Source: Balanoglossus misakiensis
Lineage: Eukaryota > Hemichordata
NCBI GenBank assembly: GCA_040954595.2
Contig: CM082578.2
Location: 8,308,001 to 8,372,000 of the forward strand
Length of the DNA stretch: 64,000 nucleotides
Direction: 5' to 3'
A program made the translations under genes and the position numbers. Shown here in pieces: positions 26,601-38,600 of the stretch; positions within the stretch are counted from its first letter, which is position 1, and each line of letters starts with the position of its first letter. The notes below the pieces were generated by a model. The model saw only the letters and a list, made by a program, of their open reading frames with translations, searched no databases and was not told the origin of the DNA.

Positions 26601-29600
26601 GGGGGGTCATAGTGGTGTGACTGGTGACTATTCGCACCACCGACGTGTGCTTAATGTAGTTGAGGTGTCACAATCGTACCCAATCCACAGAGGGCGTTGT
26701 TTTGACTCAACAAATGTTTCAATAAAGCAGTTTCAAAGAAACTGAACTTTCCTGGAAAACCGACCCTGTAACCAAGTAAATCCCAGACTAGTCTTATCTT
26801 CATTGCTTCCTGTATAGATCCTTCAAGCCGGACTTTGTACTGATCCGACAGCATGCCAGAGGAATGGGAGTTCAGGAAGACTGGAAAAATCTTGTCCTGG
26901 GATTCCAGTACGGAGGCATCCCCAGCGTCAACAGTTGGGAGTCGATTTATAATTTCATGGACAAACCTTGGGTGGTAGGTACATCTTATACAATATATGG
27001 CAATTAAAGCTACATTAGCTGTATCTTTTTGCTATATAGCTCTTTTTTGTTTGGTGTATGTTGTACTGCAGTTTCTTGTTCATATTTCTGAAACATGATG
27101 AAATGTTCAACGTTTGACTTAACAAAACAAGTATATTTGTTTAGACAGCAAGTCCATACTAGAATTCATTTGTCAAAATAAGATTTGTTGATGTTGATTA
27201 TATTCCATATAAACATGTTCAGTCCGATGGTGAGGGCAGAGGTCACAAGCAGGAACTGCCTAGCCTGAGTGGGTGCACAAATTCCACGTATGTTTAATAG
27301 GTCAGAGCCAGGTCGCGTTGAACGGGAAATGCTGGAATCGTGCACAGTGTCACATGCACGCAGATTGAATCAGAGATCCAAGAAAAGAAGTATGGGTTCC
27401 TGTCTCTTATCAGCTCCGTACCTGGCACTCGGCACGCACATAGCATTTCAGATGCAGCGGTTTAGAGTAAAATTGGCATTGACTTGAGAACATACTGGGT
27501 ATAGATGATTTGATGGGCAACCAACAAATTTGAAAATATATGAAGAATTGACTTTTGAAGTGCAAATTGATGGATCTAGTAAATGCGTATTCACTTGTAA
27601 ACCACGTCTGCTCCAGTCTATATTTTGGACTCCTAAAGAATATATCCATTACTTGCACTGAAAGATGTATTCAGATGGCTATAAAATATATACATGTACT
27701 GTTTGCTGCATAGATAGGTCTACAGTTTGAGCTGATTGGGTGCTTAAAATGTTTTCATGTGGAAAATTAGACTTGAATCACCCTTGTGTTTGTGAAAACC
27801 ACTTCATGTCCCCGAGATTGGATTAAAGGTTAGCTGCTTTTGTCCCAATATCCGGCATCTACTTAAATAACACCACATTCAACTGCAGTCCATTAGTGAG
27901 CGGTTGTTGGGATAAATTGAATAAAACATCGCGTGAACTTTCCCTTTTAATGTGGCATGAATTCGAGATGGAACACAAGCACTCTTGGGAAGAAGAGCGC
28001 CCTCTATAGCTAATAGTGAAACCGTGTACCCATATTGCAACATTAGGTCTTATTGAGCAGAAAAGTTATGTTTTAGTTGTATATTGCTCATTTCAGGAAC
28101 TTAAAACGGGAGCTTACCTTGGTACATATCTGAGCAAATGCAATGCCAATTCAAATCTAGAATATAACTCAGCATTCCGTCATTGACACCAAGTGTGGCG
28201 TCTATTTTGCACTCATCCTTTTCTTCCTTCTTTCATTCTCAACAGTTTGCCCAGCTGTTGAAACTACAAGAGAAGCACGGCAAAGATAGATTCCCAGTCA
28301 TTGACCAGTCGTACTTTCCAAACCACAAGGAAATGGTAAGTAGAATGATTATTTCCAATCAGCATTCCTGGCACTTTTCTCTGAGACATAATCTGTCAGC
28401 AGGACGACTGGTTGTCCATTACAGCCCCTCTTTAAGATTTGCAAACCAAAAATGGTTTACTGTCCGATGATATCAATGTGGCAGGTTTGGTTAAGGACTT
28501 TTTCTTACAAGAAAACATCACTAGATTCAGAGAGTGAGACTGATAAGGGTGCTTTACATTGTGTATTTGTGTCTCAAATGAGTATTTCCCGTGTTCCCAC
28601 TCCAGCCATAATAAATAATAATCTGATGTCAACTCTTGTCCACTGGTTGTCATTTCCGGAGACAAATTTGGTTTTAGTTCAGAAAAGAGAAAAAGGTACT
28701 AATTCTGAATCCAGTGTAATTGGAATGGGGGTTCAAACTTTCGTGTGTTTGCGCATGCATGTTTTAAAATTATTCCAACTGAGATCTGTGTCCAACAGGA
28801 AGTTACCTTTGTAATACACGATCCCTCCTTTGCAAAAAGAACAATTTCTGTTAAGAAATGCAGACAGAAATCATACTATTTAACTGTGAGTGTTTATAAA
28901 AGTTTATTTCTTTTGCTAATCTACAAAATTTGCAATATTCATATTTTTATTAGGTAGGAAATTTCAAATATTCTGTAAAAAAACACCAAATTATTAAGTA
29001 TTAAAATATATAAATTTATCAGAGTTTTCATAAATGATTGCATTGCCTTCATGATAATTCTTATGATGATAAAAAAACAAAGGTTGGGATATTGTCAAGT
29101 GCCTTTTAAGTCATGCATTTTTTCAGGTCCTTGCTTGCCATCCACTCGCATGTTCCCTCTGAGCTTTTCACACATGCAGAGTACATCATGTGACATTCAG
29201 AAAAATATGGATAGATGAGACAGCTCTCTGACTTGTGATTGGGTGTTGGACCCGACTCGTAGGGTAGAACTCGACGGCCGGTCGATGAGATGCAAACTCC
29301 ATGATCCAGGCATGTGATCATCTGAAATGATGCATAAATTAAAAATACATGAGAAAGGTTTTTAAAGAGGGACACTGAACTCTTGGTTGACAGAGCTTGC
29401 TGACAGATACCATGGCGACAGATTCTGAGATTTAATTCTGGTCACTGTGAGTAGACAGTAACAAGCTGACAAGGACTAAGGAAATGGCTCTCTCTCAGAG
29501 ACATAAAAGTTGAATATGTGTGATAATATTCATTTGCAGAGATTCAAACAATATACATGAAAGCTATTTCATGTATTGCTATCAAATGAACAGAATACAT

Positions 29601-32600
29601 GTATGCCAGTATTGGTCTTGCATCATTCTACTGGGTATTACCCAGAATGCAACAGCTACATTTTGTGCCTGTACCAAATCAAAGCTAGTATTCTGACCGT
29701 CTGCCGTCAAATCACTTCCTCTATTCTGTTTAACAGCATAGTTTTATCAAGCCAATAATATTTAAGGATACTGTTGTATAATGATTTACTCAAACATTGA
29801 AATCATTGCACCAGCATGAACTTGTGAAAAATTCTTGGTAATCAGAAGTGGCTTTCAAAGTCGCCCGGGCCTTCCAACCCAAACAATCTTACCTCGCAGT
29901 CACAGTTGTCTTCGTACAAGTTTTTCAGTCCCTTTTTCTGCTTGTTTGTCACATAGTCCCATACTTCCAACCAGTTGCACATATCTATGTTCAGTTGGTT
30001 CTCAAAAAACGACCCCACAGAGCCTTTTTTTTGAGGGAGGCAAGAAACGTTGTAAAATATTAGTAAGCCTTGTACTGGGTAATCCTAACACATCAGTTTA
30101 CACTTTATACTGGCTTTTACAGTGAAACCTGTCTATTAAGGACTCCTCTGGGACCAGAAAATCTGTCCTTAATAGAGAGGTGTCCTGATTAGAGAGGTGA
30201 CCGTAATGACAGGTTTCACTGTGTATGTATTAGTTATGATTTTACATTGGGCCACATTTGCGATGGCTATTTTAGTATTCTGCTGACTGACATCTCGATA
30301 TAAGATGTTAAGCGTCTTGGAGCATTAATATTCTAGATGATTGGTAAATTTCGTGCATTAACCCTTTCACCCCATTTTCCGCCTCAACTTTACCATAGAA
30401 AACAATGGGTTTGGACTGAACCATGGTGGTGAAAGGGCTAAGGTACATGTTGGCAATATATATGCATATGTTTCTTACCTGCAAAGAGATATGTGCCGTG
30501 TTTCTGCAAGAATTCAATTCCACACATGGCACTATCTAACGGAGTCCAGAGTTCTACAGTATCACCAGCTTTCACCAAATCCTTTCCCTTGAACACCTTG
30601 GTTATTTTGACTTTCCACACTCTCGCTGGATCCACCCTTACACCAAAGTCTGACTCTGAGTAGGAATACGAGTTCCAATCATCTCCATCCACCTCAATTT
30701 CTGGCTCAACTTCGGGTTCAACTTCGGGTTCGATTGTTGGCTCAACTTCAGTTTTTGGCCCATTTTCATCAGTTTCACTTTCAACTTCTGGCACAATTTC
30801 AGTTTCCATTTCTGGCTCAACTTCAATTTCAATTTCTGGGGAAACTTCGACTTTCTCACTTTGTGGCTCAACTTCAATGTCAATTTCTGGCGAAACTTCG
30901 ACTGTCTCACTTTGTGGCTCAACTTCAACTTCAACTTCAATTTCTGGCGAAACTTCGACTTTCTCACTTTGTGGCTCAACTTCAATTTCAATTTCTGGCT
31001 CAACCTCCGGTTGTATTTCAGGCTCGGCTGTGGGATCTATTATTGGTTCGACACCAGATTCAAGTTCTGTTTTAATCTCAGACGCAACTGTGCCGTCTAT
31101 TACAGGTTTAACTTCATATTCAGGTTCTGGTTTGGCACCGCCAGGTTCAGTTTCGGGTTCTGCTGTGAGGTCGATCATTGGCTCTGCTTCAGTTTCAATT
31201 CCAGGCTTCTCCAGCTCAGCCTGAGGCTCAGCTTCGGGTTCAGCCGAAGGTCCAGATTCAAAATCAGGGTAAGGCCTTAATGGTGGTGGCACAAATCTGT
31301 GTCCAAGTACCTTGGCTCGGATCACTGTTGGGTTAGAAACAAAACAACATCTTCAGCTCACAGACAAATAATAACATGGTTAGAACTTCTTGATAATAAA
31401 ATAGTAGGAATAGCATGAAATACATGTAGTTTACATTTCACTGTTCTACTTTGTGATTAGTTTTGTAAAAAATCTACTAAACCTTGTTTTGTTTTTTTTG
31501 CTAATTCTGGCTCAAAGTTGGAAATCTCTGAAGGCTGTACTTAGATATCAGATAAATGATACGCATGCAAATACTTACCAAAGTCAGATGTGCAGAAATG
31601 GTGCTGTGGATGCATTGGAAAGCACGAGCATGCCGTTGATAATTGCACGTGAGTGAACAGAAGAAGAAGTCCAAAGCAAGGAAAAATTAAATCAGCGATC
31701 AATCTCCCCATGGCTGATCAGGACGGGACAAGAAAAGTTGTTGTCTTTGTGGGGAGGGAATCTGTGCCAGAACTGAGTTTCTCAACCTTTGATTGCAGAA
31801 TGTATTAGCATGGCTGCTTTGTGAGACGCTGGCTGCCCTTCCAGGTGAACTTGGGGGTTTCGGGTCTGAGTTGGATTCGAAAGGGCGCAAAGCCTGTCCG
31901 TTATGAAACGCGGCAAAAAATGCCGTTATTCCCGGAGGAGGTGATGCTGCTCCGGAGATGGTTTCAGCGAAATTGGTTGGATGCAACAGGTGCGCGAAAC
32001 GAGACAAAAACCACTTGTTGGCCAAGTTCAACTTTGGGGAAACCAGGGGGAGTGCCGACATAACGTGGAACAACCAACTGGCCTGGGATAATCACAGGAG
32101 CATCTGCAGTCTTACATAACAGGATATTTGTCGACCCCTGACCCAACAACTTCCAAAAAATTTGAGAAGTGTGCACCGAAGTTGGTACACTCATGGCACT
32201 TTACGGTTACCGTGAAGGGGAGGATCATGGTTCCCATTGACGGACCAGGGTCAAATAATCAGATCTCGACTCACTTGTCCAGTCAGCGACTGCTGATGCG
32301 AGTGACAAAACAGTGGCGATCAACACATTCACTGGAATTTGTACACGCCAAGGAAATTCCAAATTATTTGGCTCTTTGTAACGCTGGTAATTTATGACCG
32401 CCTTTTCCTCTTAGAACAACACAACTGGACACTGGTGTGTCAGATTATGATTCAGCCATTCCGCTGACCATTGTGTTAATTCCAGAAATAAGGGTTGTGC
32501 TGTACTGTCGTGTGGGACACTGAGGGGCTCCAAGAAGTATGACACAGTCAGAAGTGAATCTTCTATCTATAAGAACTTCTGCAGACCATGTTACATAACC

Positions 32601-35600
32601 ACCATGTTTATACGGATTACAGTCAGAGTCAAGATTCAATCACAGCGGACTAGTCAGCCAAGGACCATTGCTTTTGCAAAGTCAAACTTGTGTTAATTGA
32701 TATACTAAACACCCATTTGGGATTTCTAAACACTTTCAACAAAGAGAGGTCATTGACTTCTGTTTACCTTTTCACCTGTGGTTGCTTGGATCCCTCCCAC
32801 TTGAGACGCCAATTAACTCAGTGGCAATAAACTGTTCTGCATGATTAACATGCACGGTTATGAACAGTGAAGTCAACCATGTTCTTTATAAATTTGTATT
32901 GTAACTTGTATACACATCATCTAAGACTACCTGACATAACTGTCTCCAAACAGCCCATAGCCGTACATTTCTCTTCAGAAATTGTGTTCATTTGATAGCC
33001 CAGAACCATACAAACACAAACCCTTGTCTCTGTTGTGTTGCGTATACGTTCCAAACGACATGTACTTTCGGAATTTACTGTTAATTTTATATTTTCTTCA
33101 ACAGACAAAAGTGTTACCATTACCTTGGTGCAACTGTATCATAATGTCTTTCAAGTTCATTCACACCCCAAAAAAAGTTACCTCCAGGAAAATTTCATAT
33201 TTTATTTCGAAAAAATCAGGTGTTCCCCCTTCCGCTGTATGCAAACAAGGTGTTTGAAATATCACGCCAGGTGCATCCAGGTAATATACGAAATCGCTTC
33301 TGATGCTTATATCTCTGCAATTGAAGTATAAACTTTGTAAAACTCTAGAATGACGTGCATCTTCATCCTGGTAGCATCCGGCAATGTGTACATTCCTGAC
33401 GGGTAACGTGAGCTGACACACTCATGTCTTCGGAGTGCTTTTTTTGTCTAGACTGGTCATGGATGCCGTATATCACACAAGTCATGGTGCATACCGCGAG
33501 GTACAAAATATACACCCCATCTAAATTTTTGATTTTATGCCAAAACTTTACCGATCACAGCAGACAGTGATCACACATATATGTAGCCAGTGACCACTCA
33601 GTCTAGCATGTCTAAAATTGTTGATTTTTTGCCAAAAACACGTACTCCAGTTTGTTTCCCAGACACTGCATATTACCCGCGTCCAGGTAACTTCCTATAG
33701 CATTGCAAAGAAAGTGAATGGTATATGGCTATCACATGACATACTCATATTCTGTGGTTAACTCTACAAAGTGAATAGACTTGTTAACATAGTTCACAGT
33801 GCTTTAGGATTTCCCAACCCCCTAACATTAGCACCAAAGGCGGGCATATTTCAGATTGCTCACATGAATCACGTCTACATATGTTTCTCATCAACCAAAT
33901 CCCAGCCAATGCGTTCGCTAACATGTGACATAGATTATGAAATATCCAAAGATTTTTCGATAACCATAGTTTTGTTAAGGTTTTAAATTCAAAGTTAACT
34001 TAAAAGCGAGGAAACACGTAAAACATTTTAATATAATTATAATATTGACCAAATTTGACTTAATTGCAACTGTTGGTTATGGTAGATTCTTCAGAGGAAT
34101 CATGTCGTTGGAAAAAATGCATTCTGGGAAACGACCTAAGACCGGTACTGCTTTGAATTATTGCCTTGTTAGAAAACTTTGGAAAGATGATGTGACAAGG
34201 GCAGGGAGGGGTTATCATTTATTGCCAGTCAACTTCCACCAAAGCCTCATAATTCAAAGCATACATTTTCAGACACACGTACATGTAGAACCACTCGGCC
34301 ATCCTCCAAACCCCAAAAGAGTTGGTCATATGCACGGTGTGAAGATATGTTGCAATTTTGAACACCACTGAATGAAACGCGGTGTACGCATTCTGTTTAC
34401 TGTATGATACCATATTACCTTGAGAACATCATAGTTACAGTTGAAGGATGTGTATTTATTAACTAATGCGCACCTGACAATGATGATAATTTTACATGGC
34501 AACAAGGAAACAATATACTAATCAAACATTTCTATGTATGATCTAAAAATTACATTACAAACAAAACAATAGAGCATTTTAAAATGCCTTATTAACCATT
34601 AATCACAAAGCTTATTCTTCTGCTTTCGCTGATGTTTGCTAATTTGAATCATTTGAATTTCAGTGATTTATATCGCCATAGATATGCATCCCACAGAGGC
34701 CACCATGTCAGCAAAGCTATACCCTGTATTTAGCAAGTAGATGATATAGACTATTTCCTACTTGGGCCAGGCAGGGCAGTGTTAATGTGCAAGGTTCAGC
34801 GAACAATCAACAAAATTCCAATATGTGACAGAAATGAACTTAATTGAGAATTCACTTGAGAAGCAAAATGATCAAAGCTTGCCTCAGATAGACTGAAACA
34901 AACTGAAACAGCACCACAAAATATTTCAAACAGTTTCTCATTCTCCAGGAATTCAAATGGAAGGTATTTTTTTATTTATACACAGTGTGGATATACTATT
35001 AATTCAAATCAAAATGACAAGAATTCAGTTGTAAATATTTGACTGATATAATCTTTTGAGTATTGATTGAATTTTACGGCAGGAACCTCAACCAATAACA
35101 CATGTACAGAGTATTTTCAAGAGAACCACAAGACACACATTTTGACACTGCATATTACAGATGGATAGGCAAAAGTACTTCTTAAGAAAGTCTGTTACAG
35201 TTAATGAGAAAAAGTGATTATTAATAAATATATTTTGAGTCTTTCTGTTTATCACTATTCTATACATACATTTATACAGATATATATAATATTATATATT
35301 ATACATTCTATTTCAAATTTTCATAATGACGACTTGATCAGTGGTGTCATAAAGTACATGAACAAATTCACATCAAAGGAAAACCAGGAATCTGTTCAGA
35401 AGTAGCAATTTTAAAAAAGAGGGAAAGTTTCATTCAGTCTTGCTTATGCAGTGTCATAAGTTCAAATATGGCTGACTCCCGATGACATCACTTAGATTTC
35501 CTTGAATCTGATTGGTTCGTTCGTTCCTCAGTGATCCCGATGATTTGTGTTTGGTATTTCTAGCGTTGGCTCACGTACCATTTACTGCTCTTGCCTGACG

Positions 35601-38600
35601 GCTACGCAGCTCTTGAAGTTCTTGTTTTTGTGCCAACCGCACTCGCCACTCTTTCGCTCGATGCACTTGGAATAGAGCGTCTCGCAATCGGGAGTCGGTC
35701 CGAACGGCATCCACGTGCAGCTGTCAGCGCTCTCGCGACAGCCACCGCCATAGCAGGGGACAATCTGCAATCAGGGAGAAAAAGAGATGCTTTCATCAGT
35801 TAATCGCATGCATCTGATACCAGTCATACATACATGTATGTCTGTGGAAATACATGTACATGTACCTACATTGTTCGACAGTTAGGCTCAAGTAGCTAAA
35901 AACAAATCGTTAGTTTACTCTTGTCAATATCTAAAGAATTTTTTTTTGTTCCGTCTTATTTGTAACATTTCAAATTTTGACATCCTGCAATTTCTGGTTC
36001 CATTTGCCTTCATGTTAGCAGACACTGTGGGTCAGAAATACTGGCGAAGAGTGATGGATGTACGGTGTTGTTCCAGTGCTATGCTGGGTGATTTAAAAAA
36101 TCGGCTTCAAACAAGTTGTCATAAACAAATAGCTGCGCATTGTAACATTAAACGGTTGCCAGAGGGTTCCTCTGCACTGTGTGGTGCACAAGTGCACTGT
36201 AGACTGTCTGAAAGTGTATGGGAACTATGTCCTCCAAGTCAAACTCAATTTTCTCTGACATTCCGCAAGACACGGATGTGTGCCACAGCATGGGTTGTTT
36301 TTGCCAAACGTGATCTGATCGACCTACCCGACATATGGGGCAGGCCTTGCCGTAGCCACTGCTAAATCCCTGCTTCTGTCTTGAGGTTAGCCTGTCATAG
36401 TCCATGGTCAAACCACAGGAATGGATTCGTAATTTTCCATCGTAAGTTGAACCTGCAGAGAATAAAATAACAAACATTCTAACATATTTATAGAGGACAT
36501 TTTGTAACAGCTAGGCTACAAAATCAAACGTATTATATATATCATCGTGGGCACTGCAGTTGTATAAAATGAAATACATAGCTAGGTTGGTTGTAATGAG
36601 TAAAGCGAAAACTATTTCAGAAATGTTTAAAGTTTTCAGTAGAAATATGTTATTTCCAAAACGATTGCCATTGCACATTTTTGAGTCCAATCTTGCCTAG
36701 TTGATATGAAAGTTGTAAAAGTCTGAGATCTATTAGTGAATTTGAAGAAATTATACACATACATACATAACTTTCAACAAAACCATCAGTTTGAACATAC
36801 AAGTGTGTCCATCTTTGCCAAGCTATACAAAACCACATCAATCACAAATAATATTGTTGTCATGATGTTGTTTTTGTTGTTGATGTCAAGTTGTTCAGGT
36901 TAAGGGGTACCTGTTTCAGGCCGTCTAGTGTTTTTATTGAAGCAAGTTATAAAGTACTCTTTTTTCCGTTTTGGAGTAAATCCAACCTACAGACAGGAAA
37001 CCTCAGTGACAGTGTTGTTGTTGTTTTGTGCTGAAAGTGACGACACGTCTTTGAGAGCTATTCACTCTACAAAGGAAAACCTTAAAAGCTTTCTGGCCAA
37101 TGTAGCATCGACAAAAGGGACCCTTTTATCAGTTTACAGAGTGGGACATGAATGGGAGAGAGACACTCAGGGCGAACGAGGGCCAGAGTTCAGTCGGTCT
37201 TGTAAAGGTGGTGTTCTCTCTCCCCCCGCATTTCAACACATCGCATCAAAGCGCTTAATGTTGTGACAAATAGTCAGTGTAGTCTTTATCAGGCTTGATT
37301 TCCAAAATAGACCGAGCCATCTATTTTCAGATGAACAATGAAAGAATGGAGTGGGGTTATGGATATGTCCTGAAGATGTTGATTTCAGCCGAACAGTGGC
37401 ATCAAGGTTCAGCCGTTCAACCTTTCATACATCAATTGTTTTGTTGATGCTGCCATTCTCATCATCTTTAAATCCCTACACAGGGTCATTTGATTTTGTG
37501 TCAATTTCATTTGCTGGAGATCCCATCTGAACTTTTTATGGTATTGTGACGAAAGAGTACTTGATAACTCTTGTGCAGTGTGCCACTGATATGCTCCAAA
37601 AGACTGCCAAATTTCCTACTTTAATTTGATTAAGTAAAAACCTTCCATACAGTATAAATATGACAAGAATTTCGATCACTTTATTTGGGTGTTTCATATA
37701 CCTAACCTTTGATCTCCATAGATTGTAGAATAACAGATAGGAAGTCTTAATTCTGTTGTTCTGATTTTCGGACTATATGGCCAATGATAACCAATAACAT
37801 TGAACATAAGTTGTACATGCCTGGATTCACATCTGTTACACTGATGACTTATTGAGGGTCGATTGGTAAATTAAAGTGAGGGGTTTTATTGCCGAGGATG
37901 ATCACACTGCCACTTTGCCAAAACCACAAGGTTAACCTAGACCTTGACATGGCCAGGGTCCACTCAATTAACCTTGTGCCACCCAATCAACCTTGTACTT
38001 TTTGCAAAACTTATTCCACAGGGAAGATACGCTCCAGGCATTTTAAGTACCTTGACAGTGTCTTTTCATATTAAGAATGAATTAAACTCCCTATTATACA
38101 AGATAATGGTTTGTGAAGAGACTTTAATCTTACCTGACAAGACGTAGTGCACCGACTCTTGAAGCTGAACCCCGCAGAGTCCTTCGTAAGGCGCCGTGAA
38201 CAACTCCACCTGTCTGTCTTTTGTGAGGAATTCATGGCCCTTGTAGATCTTGGTGAGCTTCACCTTCCAGGCCTGTGCCAGCGGTTCGCGCGGTCCCAGC
38301 TCCGCGATCTCTCCTTCCACGTCGGCCAGGGGCGGGAGAGGCATGAGGGATTTCTTGAATCTTTCCAATGGAATCTCGTTATGGATTTCATTGTCAAAAT
38401 CTTCCTCCTCCTCCTCCTCTTTCTCCTCTTCTTTCTCCACTGTAAATGTTGGAAGCTCAGTGGTCGGAATGTTCCGGGTTGGATAGGTCGTCGTTTCCTC
38501 TTCTTCCGGCTCCTCTACGTACACAAACCTGTGATCCACAACTTTGGCCCGGATAACTGCAGGCAGCGAGAGCAAGACACGGAATGTGTTAAAAGTGGAT

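Noticed and set aside
30734-31280. Several plus-strand frames of 113-139 codons opposite TIMP-A exon 2
   Set aside because: They are complements of the acidic repeat and give monotonous Phe/Leu/Gln or Ser/Gly runs. The minus strand continues a real TIMP fold on both sides.
31699-32073. 124-codon minus-strand frame upstream of TIMP-A
   Set aside because: It is in a different frame from the TIMP-A start, has no signal peptide and no TIMP features. It probably covers promoter and 5' untranslated DNA.
36148-36327. Extension of TIMP-B exon 3 past its donor
   Set aside because: The open frame continues by chance beyond GTAGGTCG. The sequence stops resembling TIMP there, and exon 4 continues the fold in phase.
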